Below are positions 20,471 to 32,683 of a stretch of 64,000 nt of DNA, piece after piece. The position numbers were made by a program, and so were the translations under genes. How positions within the stretch are numbered: position 1 is the stretch's first letter; each line of letters opens with the position of its first letter. The notes beneath the pieces were generated by a model. That model searched no databases. It had not been told where the DNA came from and saw nothing but the letters and a program-made list of their open reading frames with translations. Source of the DNA: Deinococcus detaillensis (GTDB lineage: Bacteria > Deinococcota > Deinococci > Deinococcales > Deinococcaceae); NCBI RefSeq assembly GCF_007280555.1, contig NZ_VKDB01000006.1, positions 113,401 to 177,400 on the forward strand, written 5' to 3'.

Positions 20471-20474
<4 letters not shown>
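19683..20474 (-). CDS. GNAT acyltransferase coupled to N-acylamino-acid racemase
   Basis: A 263-residue GNAT acetyl/acyltransferase of the COG3375 type. The acyl-CoA loop is [20 protein letters not shown] and the following strand is [20 protein letters not shown]. The TTG at 20474 is chosen because GAGGAG lies 7 nt upstream and the TTGA overlaps the racemase stop. Homologues beside this racemase act as N-succinyl- or N-acyltransferases on D-amino acids (established for the Geobacillus pathway). Together the pair could convert D- to L-amino acids if a deacylase such as an M20 enzyme completes the path (inference). Confidence 0.8.
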
Positions 20475-21580
<1,106 letters not shown>

Positions 21581-21586
21581 ACCCAA

Positions 21587-21592
21587 AGCATA
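21587..21592 (-). promoter_or_regulatory. -10 box of the racemase-GNAT operon (leaderless)
   Basis: TATGCT on the minus strand, 6 nt before the ATG at 21580. The same hexamer and spacing occur before pdxS, deoC and the WGR gene. Confidence 0.6.
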
Positions 21593-21596
21593 AGCC

Positions 21597-21642
21597 AAAT
21601 AAAGTTGCCCCCAGCGCCGCGTGAAGGCGGGACTGGGGGCAA
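21597..21642 (-). terminator. Terminator of lysJ
   Basis: TTGCCCCCAG (21633-21642, read on the minus strand) pairs with CTGGGGGCAA (21605-21614), with an inner CGCC/GGCG stem, followed by CTTTATTT. It lies 28 nt after the lysJ stop. Confidence 0.75.
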
Positions 21643-21669
21643 GCTCAAAAAACGGATGGAGCGCCGCGT

Positions 21670-22971
21670 TTACTCGCTCTGCTTGGTTTCCTTGACTTCC
21701 GCCTTGGAAACTTCACGCGGATTGACATTCTTCAGCACTTTCTCGACGGCGGCCACCACTTGATCGATCTGCTCTTTGCTGATCGTCACGGGCGGCAAAA
21801 AGCGGATCACCAGCGGCGTGGCGGCCAAAGTCAGTACGCCTTCATCATGCTCAAGCGCGGCGATGTAAGGCCCGCTCTTTTCCTTGAGCTCCATGCCGAT
21901 CATCAGGCCCATGCCGCGCACTTCACGGATTTTGCTCGAATCAATGGCCCGCAGCTTGTCCATGAAATACTCGCCCTTCTCGCGGGCCTGCTCGACCATG
22001 CCTTCGTTTTTCATGGCGCGAATGGCGGCGACTCCGGCGGCCATCGCCAGCGGGTTGCCGCCGAAGGTGGTGCCGTGTCCGCCGGAAGGCATTTTGTCGG
22101 CCACTGCGCCGGTCATGGCAAACGCGCCAATCGGCACCCCGCCTGCCATCGCTTTGGCCAGCGTCATGCCGTCGGGCACCACCTGACACTGGCTGTCCAC
22201 CTTGCAGCCGCAGCGAATACCATCGGCGTCCTGACATTCCTGAGCGCAGAAGTGCTCGACGGCGAACATCTTCCCAGTGCGGCAAAAGCCGGTCTGAATC
22301 TCGTCGAGAATGAGCAGCGCTCCTTTCTCACGGGTCAGTTCACGGGCGGCCCGCAAGAACTCTATGTTGCTCGGCCTCACCCCGCCTTCGCCCTGCACGG
22401 GTTCCATGATGACGGCGGCCACGTCCTCGGTAATGGCAGCCCGCAGTTCGTCGATGTTGCCGTAGGTGACAAAGGAAACGTGCTCGTTGTCCACCGCCGC
22501 GCCGAACGGCTCACGGTATTTGGGTTCCCAGGTAAAGGCCAGTGCGCCCAGCGTGCGGCCCGCGAAGCCGCGCTTCATGCTCACAAAGCGGGTGCGACCA
22601 GTGGCGGTGATGGCAAACTTTTTGGCCGCTTCCACCGCTTCGGTGCCGGAGTTACAAAGGAAAATGCGGTCTAGACCCTTGGGCAGCACGCTGACGAGTT
22701 CTTGCAAAAATTCGGCGCGTTTGTCGTTGGGAATGCTCTGGGGCATCACCATCAGCTTGCCGGCCTGCTCCTGAATGGCCCGCACCACGTCGGGGTGGCT
22801 GTGGCCGATGTTGGCGACGCCGTAGCCCGCCACGCAGTCGATGTAGCTGCGCCCCGACTCGTCCCAAACGGTTGCGCCCTCAGCGCGAACCATCACCACT
22901 TGGTGCTTGTTGTAGACGCCGCTGTCATAGCGTGTTTCGGTATCCAGCCATTTGCTTTCGGTCGCAGTCAT
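21670..22971 (-). CDS. lysJ: LysJ/ArgD-like aminotransferase with Cys-rich insertion
   Basis: A 433-residue class III PLP aminotransferase of the acetylornithine / LysW-gamma-aminoadipate-semialdehyde type, used in the Deinococcus-Thermus lysine pathway. Motifs: [32 protein letters not shown] (PLP-pyridine Asp), [14 protein letters not shown] (PLP Lys about 273) and [11 protein letters not shown]. Between the QTGF motif and the PLP Lys there is an unusual insertion (~240-265) with Cys at about 242, 246, 254, 256 and 262; ordinary relatives have only a short EH-x-VVPD link here. GGGAGG lies 7 nt before the ATG. LysJ rather than ArgD is inferred from lineage. Confidence 0.8.
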   Translation of the reverse strand: MTATESKWLDTETRYDSGVYNKHQVVMVRAEGATVWDESGRSYIDCVAGYGVANIGHSHPDVVRAIQEQAGKLMVMPQSIPNDKRAEFLQELVSVLPKGLDRIFLCNSGTEAVEAAKKFAITATGRTRFVSMKRGFAGRTLGALAFTWEPKYREPFGAAVDNEHVSFVTYGNIDELRAAITEDVAAVIMEPVQGEGGVRPSNIEFLRAARELTREKGALLILDEIQTGFCRTGKMFAVEHFCAQECQDADGIRCGCKVDSQCQVVPDGMTLAKAMAGGVPIGAFAMTGAVADKMPSGGHGTTFGGNPLAMAAGVAAIRAMKNEGMVEQAREKGEYFMDKLRAIDSSKIREVRGMGLMIGMELKEKSGPYIAALEHDEGVLTLAATPLVIRFLPPVTISKEQIDQVVAAVEKVLKNVNPREVSKAEVKETKQSE

Positions 22972-23082
22972 TGTGGGCCTCCCTGCGCCTCGCGGCGCGT
23001 TGGAATGAGTTTACGGGTTCAGAGGGAGCTTGCCCACCCCCTTGACAGGAAGTGTGCGGAGCAAGTCTCTTTGCCCCTCAGC

Positions 23083-24489
23083 TCACAGGTGAATGGCCAT
23101 TTTGCCCACGCCCATCGCCGCTTCCTTGAGCGCTTCGCTCAGCGTCGGGTGGGCGTGAACGGTGCGGCCCAAGTCCTCGGCGCTGCCGCCGAACTCCATC
23201 AAGGTGACGGCTTCGGCAATCAGCTCGGAGACGTTGGGGCCGACCATGTGAACGCCCAGTACCTTGTCGGTGTTGGCGTCGGCCACCACTTTGACAAAGC
23301 CGCGAGGATCGCCGTGACCCAGCGCCCGCCCGTTGGCGCTAAACGGAAACTGACCGGTTTTGACCGCGATGCCCTTGTCTTTGGCGGCCTGCTCGGTGAG
23401 GCCCGCCCAGGCGATTTCCGGCGAGGTGTAAATCACCCAGGGGATCACGTCATAGTTGACGTGCCCGGCCTGCCCGGCGATAATCTCGGCCACCGCCACG
23501 CCCTCGTCCTCGGCTTTGTGGGCCAGCATCGCGCCGCCCACCACGTCGCCGATGGCGTAGACGCTTGGCAAATTGGTGTGGTAATGCTCGTCAATCTTGA
23601 CGAAGCCGCGCTCATCGAGCTCCAGGCCCACCTGCGCCGCGCCCAGCCCCTCGGTGTTCGGCACCCGCCCGATGCTGACGATCAATTTGTCGAATTCGGC
23701 GGTGACACTCTGCTCTTTTTCGGTGTAAGTCACGCTGACCGAGCCGCCGTTGTCCCTGACTTCAGTAATGTTGACGCTGAAATGGAAATCCAGGCCCTGC
23801 TTCTGGAACTGCTTGAGCGCTTCTCGGCTCACGGCCGCGTCGGCAGGCAGTAAGAATCCGGGCAAGGCTTCCAGCACTGTGACCTGAGCGCCGAGCCTGC
23901 GCCAGACGCTGCCCAGCTCCACGCCGATGACGCCCGCGCCGATCACGCCGAGGCGCTTGGGAACTTCGCTAAACTCCAGCGCTCCGCTGTTTTCCACGAT
24001 GTTGCCGCCAAACGGCGCGAGCGGCAGGGCGCGGGGATTGCTGCCGGTGGCCACAATCACATTTTTGGCTTTGACTTCGGTGCCTGCAGCGTCAACAATC
24101 CAACCGCCCTCGTCTTGACGCATCAGTTTGCCGTACCCGTGATAGCTCTTGATTTTATTTTTCTTGAACAAATACGCCACGCCGCCGGTCAGTTTGTCCA
24201 CCACACCGTTTTTGCGGCCCAGCATCTTGGCCACGTCCATCTTCGCGCCTTCGACCGTGATGCCGTGGTCTTGAACGTCGTGCGAGATCATCTCGAACTT
24301 TTCTGAGCTGTCGAGCAGCGCTTTGCTGGGAATGCAGCCGATGTTGAGGCAGGTACCGCCCAGCGAGGGTTTGCCGTCACGGGTAAAGGCGTCCACGCAG
24401 GCCACACTGAAACCGAGTTGTGCGGCGCGAATAGCTGCCACGTAGCCGCCGGGGCCGCCGCCGATCACCAAAACGTCGTAAGTATCCAT
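23083..24489 (-). CDS. lpdA: Dihydrolipoyl dehydrogenase
   Basis: The E3 flavoenzyme of pyruvate and 2-oxoacid dehydrogenase complexes and glycine cleavage, which reoxidises dihydrolipoamide. The 468-residue length is normal. The FAD site is [13 protein letters not shown]. The redox disulfide is [13 protein letters not shown]. The NAD site is [12 protein letters not shown]. The second FAD motif is [18 protein letters not shown], and the catalytic dyad is in [11 protein letters not shown]. It stands alone, not beside E1/E2 genes. TAGACT (24498-24503) lies 8 nt before the ATG. Confidence 0.95.
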   Translation of the reverse strand: MDTYDVLVIGGGPGGYVAAIRAAQLGFSVACVDAFTRDGKPSLGGTCLNIGCIPSKALLDSSEKFEMISHDVQDHGITVEGAKMDVAKMLGRKNGVVDKLTGGVAYLFKKNKIKSYHGYGKLMRQDEGGWIVDAAGTEVKAKNVIVATGSNPRALPLAPFGGNIVENSGALEFSEVPKRLGVIGAGVIGVELGSVWRRLGAQVTVLEALPGFLLPADAAVSREALKQFQKQGLDFHFSVNITEVRDNGGSVSVTYTEKEQSVTAEFDKLIVSIGRVPNTEGLGAAQVGLELDERGFVKIDEHYHTNLPSVYAIGDVVGGAMLAHKAEDEGVAVAEIIAGQAGHVNYDVIPWVIYTSPEIAWAGLTEQAAKDKGIAVKTGQFPFSANGRALGHGDPRGFVKVVADANTDKVLGVHMVGPNVSELIAEAVTLMEFGGSAEDLGRTVHAHPTLSEALKEAAMGVGKMAIHL

Positions 24490-24579
24490 ATCGTTTCAGT
24501 CTACCGTGTGGGGCGGGGGTCAAAAGGAACTCGCTGAGAGACGCCCGCACAGCGTCTACGCTCACTGCCGATCAGGTGC

Positions 24580-25236
24580 TCAGCCGATCAGTGCCACGAT
24601 CAAGGTGACCAACAGCACGGCCAGCCCCATCCCCACGCTGCTGGCCACGCCGGTCTGCTCGCCTTCCTCGCGGGCGCGGGCGGTGCCGATGCCGTGCGCC
24701 ACGCTGCCCAGCGCCAGTCCGCGTGCCAGTGGGCGGCGCACCCCGATGAAGGTCAAAAACGGCGGCAACACCACCGCGCCGATCAGGCCCGAGAGTACCG
24801 CCAACGTCGCGGCCAGTGCGGGCGGCGCGTGGGTGTAATCGGCCAGCACCACCGCCACCGCACTGGTCGCGGGCGCGGTCAGCAGGGCTTGTTGAGCCTC
24901 GGGAGCGAGGTGCAACCAGCGCGGCAAAAAGAGGTCGATGGCAACGGCGACCAGCGTTCCGCTCAAGCTGCCGACGATCAGCGGTAAGCCCCGGCGTGCC
25001 AAGAGTGCACGTTGGCGGTACAGCGGCACAGCCAGCGCCACCACTGCCGGAGACAGCAGCAGCGAAATCGGCTGCACCTGCGCTTTGTATTCAGCGTAAG
25101 GGATGCGGGTCAGCAGCAGTGCGGCGGCCACCAGCAGCGTGGCGATCAAGGTGGGATTGACCAGAGGGTGATGGGTGCGGCGCTGGGCCCACAAGCCCAA
25201 CACAAAAGTCAGCAAGGTCAGCGCCAGCCAGAGCAT
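24580..25236 (-). CDS. lrgB: LrgB/CidB-like membrane protein
   Basis: A 218-residue polytopic membrane protein of the LrgB family with about six hydrophobic segments. The signatures PATSAVAVVLADYT and ARGLALGSVAHGIGTARA are diagnostic. With LrgA it forms a pair linked to murein hydrolase control and export of small metabolites such as pyruvate. It follows lrgA after a 46-nt gap, at the end of the mtnN operon. Confidence 0.88.
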   Translation of the reverse strand: MLWLALTLLTFVLGLWAQRRTHHPLVNPTLIATLLVAAALLLTRIPYAEYKAQVQPISLLLSPAVVALAVPLYRQRALLARRGLPLIVGSLSGTLVAVAIDLFLPRWLHLAPEAQQALLTAPATSAVAVVLADYTHAPPALAATLAVLSGLIGAVVLPPFLTFIGVRRPLARGLALGSVAHGIGTARAREEGEQTGVASSVGMGLAVLLVTLIVALIG

Positions 25237-25282
25237 TTGGCCCTCCTCAGTCTCATCAACAGGGTTATCAAAACCGCCCGCT

Positions 25283-25668
25283 TCACTGGTCTTCTCCCAG
25301 CCAGCGTGAAGTCAGCAGGCCAGTGACGCCCGCGCCGCACAACAGGCCGGTCAGCATCACCAGCAGCCACCAACCCCACGCCGCGCCCGCGCTGAGGTAA
25401 TTCACGAAGCCCACCGTCGCCGGAACGAACAGCAGGCCCAGTACGCCCAGCAAATCGTCGGCCGCCGCTTCCAGCCAGCTCAGGCGCACCGCTCCTACGC
25501 TGAGGGCCAGCCACAGCAGCACCAAGCCCAGCACCGAGCCGGGCACCGGCAAGTGCAGCAGCTTTCCTGCGCTTTCGCCCAGCACCGTAAAACCCATCAG
25601 GATGCCCAGCCCCAGCAACCAAGCGGCCAGGGGTGGGGGCTGACCTGAACGGGCGGCGGCAGGCGTCT

Positions 25669-25672
<4 letters not shown>
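25283..25672 (-). CDS. lrgA: LrgA/CidA-like holin-family membrane protein
   Basis: A 129-residue protein with four hydrophobic helices. The family signature LHLPVPGSVLGLVLLWLAL is followed by the LLGVLGLLFVPATVGFVNYL block. The start is a TTG at 25672, fixed by the TTGA overlap with the mtnN stop; longer frames upstream run antisense-like through mtnN and are rejected. Its partner lrgB follows. Placement behind mtnN means nucleosidase and LrgAB are made together, for which I know no functional reason. Confidence 0.85.
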
Positions 25673-26370
<698 letters not shown>

Positions 26371-26649
26371 GTCGGCAGTCTAGCGGGCCGGATAGAGGGC
26401 GGGGTGTTGGCTGAAGGGGTTTCGCGGCCCAGAGCTACCGTGAAGTCAGCGCCAAGTTAGGCAGCGTCTGAATCCTGTGGAATCGCAGAACGTCCGCCTC
26501 ATATCAAATACAGCAACACTTATTTCTAAAGCGTTCGTCACCACAGCTCTGTGGATATCGCAGGAATACGTTTGTAGAGCTTGGCGTTACGAACAACACC
26601 TGACTTTGGCATGACGCTTTATTAACGGCACGGGATTAGACTCATTGAT
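26371..26649. other. Divergent intergenic region, 279 nt
   Basis: It holds the mtnN -10 box at one end and the TAGACT box of the small membrane protein gene at the other. The middle is richer in A/T than the surroundings. It contains CCACAG-CT-CTGTGG (26541-26554), a short palindrome that could be a regulator site. No ORF or RNA gene is convincing. Confidence 0.5.
26637..26642 (+). promoter_or_regulatory. -10 box of the 82-aa membrane protein (leaderless)
   Basis: TAGACT, then 7 nt, then ATG 26650. Confidence 0.5.
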
Positions 26650-26898
26650 ATGACACGGCGCGAGTATATGTTGGCTTGTTTCTCAAAGAGTTTGCGCAGG
26701 CGTCTGTGGATGATCGTTTTGCCCACCCTCGCTCTGGGTCTGCTGTTGGTGCTGCTTCAGGTGCCGTGGAGGTGGAGCGCTGGCCTCGAGGTGCTGACCC
26801 TGCTGGGGCTGATCGCAGGCATTGTCCACTCTTCTTACCAGCGGCACCGCAACGAATTTGATGATGGGCCGCTCCGCACCGACCATTCCTCAACCTAG
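26650..26898 (+). CDS. Small membrane protein, 82 aa
   Basis: An 82-residue protein with a basic N-terminus (KSLRRRLW) and two hydrophobic helices (IVLPTLALGLLLVLLQV and LEVLTLLGLIAGIVHSSY), ending in a charged tail. The hairpin topology suggests an inner-membrane protein with both ends in the cytoplasm. I do not recognise a family. A leaderless-type -10 box precedes it and a terminator follows about 100 nt after the stop. An in-frame ATG at 26668 is an alternative start. Confidence 0.6.
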   Translation: MTRREYMLACFSKSLRRRLWMIVLPTLALGLLLVLLQVPWRWSAGLEVLTLLGLIAGIVHSSYQRHRNEFDDGPLRTDHSST

Positions 26899-26998
26899 TC
26901 GGTCAGGTGAGCGGTGACGCTCCTCGCCTTCTGGGGCGTGTCCCTGTGACCATGCTGAGCCATGCACGTGTGGACAAAGCCGCAAACCAAATTCAAAC

Positions 26999-27040
26999 CC
27001 ACCTGCATCCGCTTCGGCGGCTATGCAGGTGGCTTGTTTT
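26999..27040. terminator. Bidirectional terminator with UUCG tetraloop
   Basis: CCACCTGCAT (26999-27008) pairs with ATGCAGGTGG (27023-27032). The inner stem CCGC-TTCG-GCGG forms a stable tetraloop. TTGTTTTG follows on the plus strand. It lies between the convergent 26650 and 27363 genes. Confidence 0.82.
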
Positions 27041-27051
27041 GTTGAGTGTTT

Positions 27052-27363
27052 TCAGTCGCTCAGGTAATCTTCCGGCTCGATCCCTTCCAGCACCAAGCTG
27101 ATTTGCTCGCCGATCTCGGCCCGCAGCTCCTCAGCTTCTGTCTTGTCCGGCTTCCAGTTCACAAAGCGGATTTCGGCTTGGCGCGAGACGGCCACCTTCA
27201 TCTCGAAGTCCGGATACTTGTCGCCTGCCCAGATCTCCAGACCTTCTTGCAAAAACGCGGCCAGCTTCTCGCCGTCCCACTCGCGGGTTCGGGACTCTGT
27301 TTTGCTGGTTTTGACCTTGATGGGAGTGGGCGGAACAAAACGGATCAGCACATTTCTGGACAT
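27052..27363 (-). CDS. Small soluble protein of unknown function, 103 aa
   Basis: A 103-residue acidic/basic protein. It starts MSRNVLIRFVPPTPIKVK and ends with an acidic IEPEDYLSD, and the centre (FEMKVAVSRQAEIRFVNWKP) looks like alternating beta strands. I do not recognise a family. ATG 27363 follows a TACTCT box (27370-27375) by 6 nt, so I prefer it over the upstream in-frame start at 27393. Confidence 0.65.
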   Translation of the reverse strand: MSRNVLIRFVPPTPIKVKTSKTESRTREWDGEKLAAFLQEGLEIWAGDKYPDFEMKVAVSRQAEIRFVNWKPDKTEAEELRAEIGEQISLVLEGIEPEDYLSD

Positions 27364-27423
27364 GGCGTAAGAGTAGCAGGCCCGTCGCGGCAAATCAGGA
27401 GAGAACCGCTGTTGACCCGGCTG

Positions 27424-28614
27424 TTATTTCAAGCTTTCGGCACTGACGGTTTGAATCTTGGCCATCTTGGCCTGATACATCTCGTCGTACTTCATGATCA
27501 GCAAGCGCGAGGTCGATCGCTCGCCCTGCGCGTCAAAGGACAACGCTCCGGTGATGGTGATGCAGTCCTTCTTGTCGCCTGAAAAGCAGGCGGGCAACTC
27601 CACTTTCCGCAGGGCCGCACTCATTTGAGGCCGGGTGACTGTCGCTCCCGACTTGGCTTTGCTTTCGAGGGCGGAGAGCAGCGCGTTGGTGGCGTCATAA
27701 GCGTAGACCGCCACGCCACTGGGTAGGGCTTTATAATCGGCCCGGTACTGCGCAGTAAAATCCACGGAGTTGGAAAAGGTGTTGACGGGGCCAAAGACGG
27801 TGGTGTAAATCACGCCGACCGCCGCTTTGCCTGCCCGCTGCAAAAAGCTGGGTGAATCTAGGCCGTCGCCGCCCATAAAGTCGGCCTGCACGCCTGCATT
27901 GCGCAGGCCCTGAATGAGCTGCCCGCCGGTGTCGTCGGTGCCGCCGAAATAAACGATGGTGGCGTTGCTGGCTTTGACCTGCTTGATCACGCTTGCAATC
28001 TGAGCCGGAGTTGAAGCCCCTGCATACGCGGCCACCGCGACGTTGCGGGTCTTGAGATTGCCGATCAGGCTTTTGGTCAGCCCGTTCCCGTAGGCGGTGT
28101 TGTCGGAGATGACAAACACGGACTTGGCTCCCAACGTATCGGCGATGTAGGCGGCGGCGGCTACGCTCTGCGCCCGGTCAGGAGCCACCACGCGGCTGAA
28201 GTTGCTCCAACGGTGGCTGGTCAGGGCGTCGTTGGTACTCGATGGAGTCACGACCGCCAGCTTGTCTGCGGCAAAGCTCTGCCCCAGCACATTGGACACA
28301 CTGGAATTGAGCGCTCCGACCACACCGATAATGGCTTTGTCCGCCAAGACGCTCTGGGCGATCTGTTCGCCTTTGGTGGCCGAGGCTTCGTCGTCAAACG
28401 ACACCAGACTGACATCGATGCCTGCCGCCTTGAGTTCTGCGGCGCGGTTTTTGAACGCGAGTTCAGCGCCGCGTTTGACTTCGCTGCCGATGGCGGTGAG
28501 ACTGCCGCTCAGTGGACTGATGGTGGCGATCTTATAGCTGGCTGCCTGGGCGGTGCTGAGAGCAAGAAGTAGGACGAAGGTCGCGGCCGGAGCCAGACGT
28601 GAAGTTAAGGTCAT
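27424..28614 (-). CDS. Branched-chain-amino-acid-type ABC substrate-binding protein
   Basis: A 396-residue periplasmic binding protein of the Leu/Ile/Val (type 1) fold. It has a signal peptide ([18 protein letters not shown]) and begins [20 protein letters not shown], the usual ligand-site opening. [16 protein letters not shown] and [13 protein letters not shown] are family blocks. No permease or ATPase gene is adjacent, so it works with a transporter encoded elsewhere or as an orphan receptor. TATCTT (28620-28625) lies 5 nt upstream of the ATG. Confidence 0.88.
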   Translation of the reverse strand: MTLTSRLAPAATFVLLLALSTAQAASYKIATISPLSGSLTAIGSEVKRGAELAFKNRAAELKAAGIDVSLVSFDDEASATKGEQIAQSVLADKAIIGVVGALNSSVSNVLGQSFAADKLAVVTPSSTNDALTSHRWSNFSRVVAPDRAQSVAAAAYIADTLGAKSVFVISDNTAYGNGLTKSLIGNLKTRNVAVAAYAGASTPAQIASVIKQVKASNATIVYFGGTDDTGGQLIQGLRNAGVQADFMGGDGLDSPSFLQRAGKAAVGVIYTTVFGPVNTFSNSVDFTAQYRADYKALPSGVAVYAYDATNALLSALESKAKSGATVTRPQMSAALRKVELPACFSGDKKDCITITGALSFDAQGERSTSRLLIMKYDEMYQAKMAKIQTVSAESLK

Positions 28615-28848
28615 GCCCGAAGATAGTTAGACCTGGATAACGATGTTCTTACAGACCGCTTATTCCTCACCAAACGCGGCAAAGTTTGTTATTCCTGACT
28701 TGACTAAACAGGCGCTGTGGCGCTCACTCTCAGCGACTGCTGGACGGTCTATTAAGGCGAGCGGGCAGACTGGGCGCTGGGTAGAATCAAGTGTCCAAAC
28801 GATAAGCGATAAAAATAAAAAAAGGCCGTACTAGACGGCCCTTTCGGC
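28615..28848. other. Intergenic region between the binding-protein gene and tRNA-Ala
   Basis: About 230 nt holding the -10 box of the binding-protein gene at the left and the tRNA-Ala terminator at the right. I see no gene in the middle part. Confidence 0.5.
28811..28840 (-). terminator. Terminator of tRNA-Ala
   Basis: On the minus strand, GGCCGT pairs with ACGGCC (28835-28840 and 28824-28829) around a 5-nt loop and is followed by a run of seven T and further T-rich sequence. It lies 8 nt beyond the encoded CCA. Confidence 0.88.
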
Positions 28849-28923
28849 TGGTGGAGGCACACGGATTTGAACCGTGGACATCCTGCTTGCAAAGCAGGCG
28901 CTCTCCCGCTGAGCTATGCCCCC
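28849..28923 (-). tRNA. tRNA-Ala(UGC)
   Basis: The acceptor stem is GGGGGCA/TGCCTCC with one G-U pair. The D arm contains TAGCTCAGCGGGAGAGC. The anticodon stem is CTGCT/AGCAG around loop TTGCA, giving TGC. The T arm is CACGGTTCAAATCCGTG. The discriminator is A and CCA is encoded. It is a single gene, not inside an rRNA operon. Confidence 0.97.
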
Positions 28924-28955
28924 AGCGCAAAGCAGCCTAGCATCCGCTTTGCGCT

Positions 28956-28984
28956 TTGTCTAGCTTTGGCTGATTGGGTATAAG
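28956..28984 (+). promoter_or_regulatory. Promoter of the tRNA nucleotidyltransferase gene
   Basis: TTGTCT (28956-28961), a 17-nt spacer and TATAAG (28979-28984). It predicts a short 5' leader that contains the GAGG ribosome-binding site at 28993-28996. Confidence 0.6.
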
Positions 28985-29002
28985 CATTATGCTGAGGATC
29001 AG

Positions 29003-30397
29003 ATGCTGCGCCGCCACAAATTCTCTGTTCTTCACTGGCCCGTTTTCCCGCCCGCTGCCGTGCTGGTCGGCGGCGCGGCCCGCGACTTACTGCGCGGCGC
29101 AGTGCCAAAAGACTACGACTGGGCCGCGCCCGATCCGGCAGCAGCGGCCCGCCTGATTGCTGCAAACCCATTCGTTGAAAGCTCAATCGCCGCAAATCCA
29201 GCTGATACGAACTCAGCCGCTACAAATTCAGTCGCTTCAAAGCGCGGCGCGGCCTTTGCCCTCGATGAACAGCGCCAATACTGGCGGGCTGTCGTTGACG
29301 GCGTGCAGCACGACTTTGTGCCGCTGCCTGCTGATCTGGAAAGCGAGCTGTTGCGGCGCGATTTCACCGTCAATGCGCTGGCGATTTACGAGAATGGGCA
29401 AGTCAGCGATCCCACAGGCGGACTGCGCGATCTGGGGCGGCGCAGCTTAAGGATGGTCAGCGAGCAGAACTTGCGCGGAGACCCTCTGCGGCTGCTGCGG
29501 GCGGCGCGGCTGGCCACCACGCTGGGCTTTGGCTTGGAGGCGCAGACCAAAGCCGCCGTGCAGCGCCTCGCCCGAGACCCGGCTCTGCCACTGCCCGCCG
29601 CTGAGCGAATCGGTGCCGAACTCAACGCCTTGATGCTCAGCGCTGAGGCCGCCGCCGGGATGCTGCTGCTGCGCGAACTTGGCTTGCTGGAGCTGTACCT
29701 GCCGGAGCTGCTGGAGGGCGCGGGCCTCATCCAAGGCGGCTTTCACCATCTCGACGTGCTCGATCACAACATCGAAGCGCTGCACCAACTTCTCGCCCGC
29801 TTCCCCGGCGCTGATTTGGCGCTGCGCTGGGCCACCCTGCTTCACGACATCGGCAAGCCGCGCACCAAAGGCGTTCACCCAGAAACCGGACGAAGCACTT
29901 ACTACGGCCACGCCGAGCTAGGCGCGAACTTGGCGGCACGACGCTTGGAGCGCCTCAAACAGCCCCGCGCCCTTGTCGAGCGGGTCAGGGCGCTGATTCA
30001 CGCCCACATGGTTCACCTGCCTGCCAACGAGCGCGAGGCGAGGCGCTTCGTTCACCGCCGCCGAGACGTGCTGCCCGATTTGCTTTGGCTGATGCTGGCC
30101 GACCGCGAAGCTTCACGTGGGCCGCAGAGTACGCCCGCCACCCGCCACGCTTACCAACTCGGCTTTGAGCGCATACTGGCCGCCCTCGAAGAGCAGCCGC
30201 CCGCCCCCGCGCCGCTGCTGACCGGGCGCGAGATCATGAAGCTGCTGAACTTGGAAGCGGGGCCAGTTGTGGGCCGGGCCGTGCGGACGCTGGCCGAGGC
30301 CGCCGCGCTGGGCGATGTAGCAACGCCGGATGAAGCGCGGGCCTTTTTGCTGGCTCATCTAGCCGCCTGTGCGCCCGCCGACGTTCCAAACGGGTAA
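29003..30397 (+). CDS. tRNA nucleotidyltransferase (CC- or A-adding type)
   Basis: A 464-residue class II enzyme that builds or repairs tRNA 3' ends. The catalytic head is [21 protein letters not shown] (the two metal-binding Asp in DYD). [12 protein letters not shown] and [13 protein letters not shown] follow. A C-terminal HD phosphohydrolase domain has [12 protein letters not shown]. In Deinococcus, CC- and A-adding activities sit in separate proteins (established), so which step this one does cannot be told by eye. An Asn/Ala/Ser-rich insert interrupts the head at about residues 52-80. GAGG lies 6 nt before the ATG. Confidence 0.85.
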   Translation: MLRRHKFSVLHWPVFPPAAVLVGGAARDLLRGAVPKDYDWAAPDPAAAARLIAANPFVESSIAANPADTNSAATNSVASKRGAAFALDEQRQYWRAVVDGVQHDFVPLPADLESELLRRDFTVNALAIYENGQVSDPTGGLRDLGRRSLRMVSEQNLRGDPLRLLRAARLATTLGFGLEAQTKAAVQRLARDPALPLPAAERIGAELNALMLSAEAAAGMLLLRELGLLELYLPELLEGAGLIQGGFHHLDVLDHNIEALHQLLARFPGADLALRWATLLHDIGKPRTKGVHPETGRSTYYGHAELGANLAARRLERLKQPRALVERVRALIHAHMVHLPANEREARRFVHRRRDVLPDLLWLMLADREASRGPQSTPATRHAYQLGFERILAALEEQPPAPAPLLTGREIMKLLNLEAGPVVGRAVRTLAEAAALGDVATPDEARAFLLAHLAACAPADVPNG

Positions 30398-30400
30398 ACT
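30395..30400 (+). promoter_or_regulatory. -10 box of the amylase-family gene (leaderless)
   Basis: TAAACT, then 7 nt, then GTG 30408. The same TAAACT-N7-GTG arrangement precedes the HD-domain gene at 38465. It overlaps the end of the tRNA nucleotidyltransferase gene. Confidence 0.6.
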
Positions 30401-30407
30401 CACCTCC

Positions 30408-31847
<1,440 letters not shown>

Positions 31848-31900
31848 GAAGCCGAGTTTGGGGACGGCTGTTGGCCTCCAACGGCTCCCCCCACCTCAAC

Positions 31901-32683
31901 CTAGCGTCCTGCCAAGTCTTCCAAAAAGTCGAGCGTGTGCATGGCCACTTCAATCGGGCGCGAGTCGGTCAGGGCGTGAGTCCCGCCCGCGACTTCCACC
32001 GTGCGGGCACCGGGAATGCTGCGGGCCATTTCGAGGAGCGTCCACAGCCGAATCACCGGGTCGGCGGTGCCATTGATCACCAAAACAGGCGACTTGACCA
32101 GCGGCAACAGTGGGCCGGTGTCGTGGTTGTACTGATCTTGGGCCAATTGATAAAAGCGCAGCGGGCCGGTGCGGAAATAAGAGGCCAAGCCGTAAGGCCA
32201 CAGGCCCACCCGCTCACGCGGCAAGTCCAAAGTCAGCCGAATAATCTGCGCCGCCACGTTGGGGTTTTCAGGAATGCCGGTCGGAGCACAGGCGATCAGC
32301 GGGCCGGCCAACTGCGGATAGCGCACCGCCAGATCAATGATGACCTCGCCGCCCAGCGAGTGCCCCAACAGCGGCGAACCCGCCAGCCGGTTGGCCTGCA
32401 TCCACAGCGCCAGATGATCGGTGAGCTGCCCGATATGTGCCGGATAAGCCAGCGTCCCCGCCGAGAAACCGTGCCCCGGCGGGTCATACACCCAGACCTG
32501 CCGCCAGCGCGACAAGGTGCGGGCGATGCGGCGGTACATCCACGCCGCGCAGCCGAGTCCGGGAATCACCAAGATGGCTTCTTTGTGGCTCTCTCCGTAC
32601 ACGCGGGCGTGGGTGCGCAGACCGCGAATGGTGGTGAAATGAGAACGGCCTTTTTGGGTGGGGGCCTGAGCCGTATCGTTCAT
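31901..32683 (-). CDS. Alpha/beta hydrolase 1
   Basis: A 260-residue alpha/beta-fold hydrolase. The oxyanion region is LVIPGLGCAAWMYRRI, the nucleophile elbow is LLGHSLGGEV (Ser), the acid is in INGTADPVIRLW (Asp) and the last His is in VAGGTHALTDS. The substrate is unknown. Its start overlaps the stop of the upstream hydrolase by 4 bp, so the two are translated in tandem. Confidence 0.85.
   Translation of the reverse strand: MNDTAQAPTQKGRSHFTTIRGLRTHARVYGESHKEAILVIPGLGCAAWMYRRIARTLSRWRQVWVYDPPGHGFSAGTLAYPAHIGQLTDHLALWMQANRLAGSPLLGHSLGGEVIIDLAVRYPQLAGPLIACAPTGIPENPNVAAQIIRLTLDLPRERVGLWPYGLASYFRTGPLRFYQLAQDQYNHDTGPLLPLVKSPVLVINGTADPVIRLWTLLEMARSIPGARTVEVAGGTHALTDSRPIEVAMHTLDFLEDLAGR

Noticed and set aside
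21760..23853. Long plus-strand frames of 304 and 383 aa
   Set aside because: Antisense to lysJ and lpdA, with His/Gly/Ala-rich translation and no recognisable domain.
26541..26554. CCACAGCTCTGTGG palindrome as an RNA hairpin
   Set aside because: Only 2 nt would be left for the loop. It may be a DNA-binding site, but a 14-bp match alone is weak evidence.
28643..28834. 63-aa frame before tRNA-Ala
   Set aside because: It runs into the tRNA terminator and has no conserved-looking composition or ribosome site.
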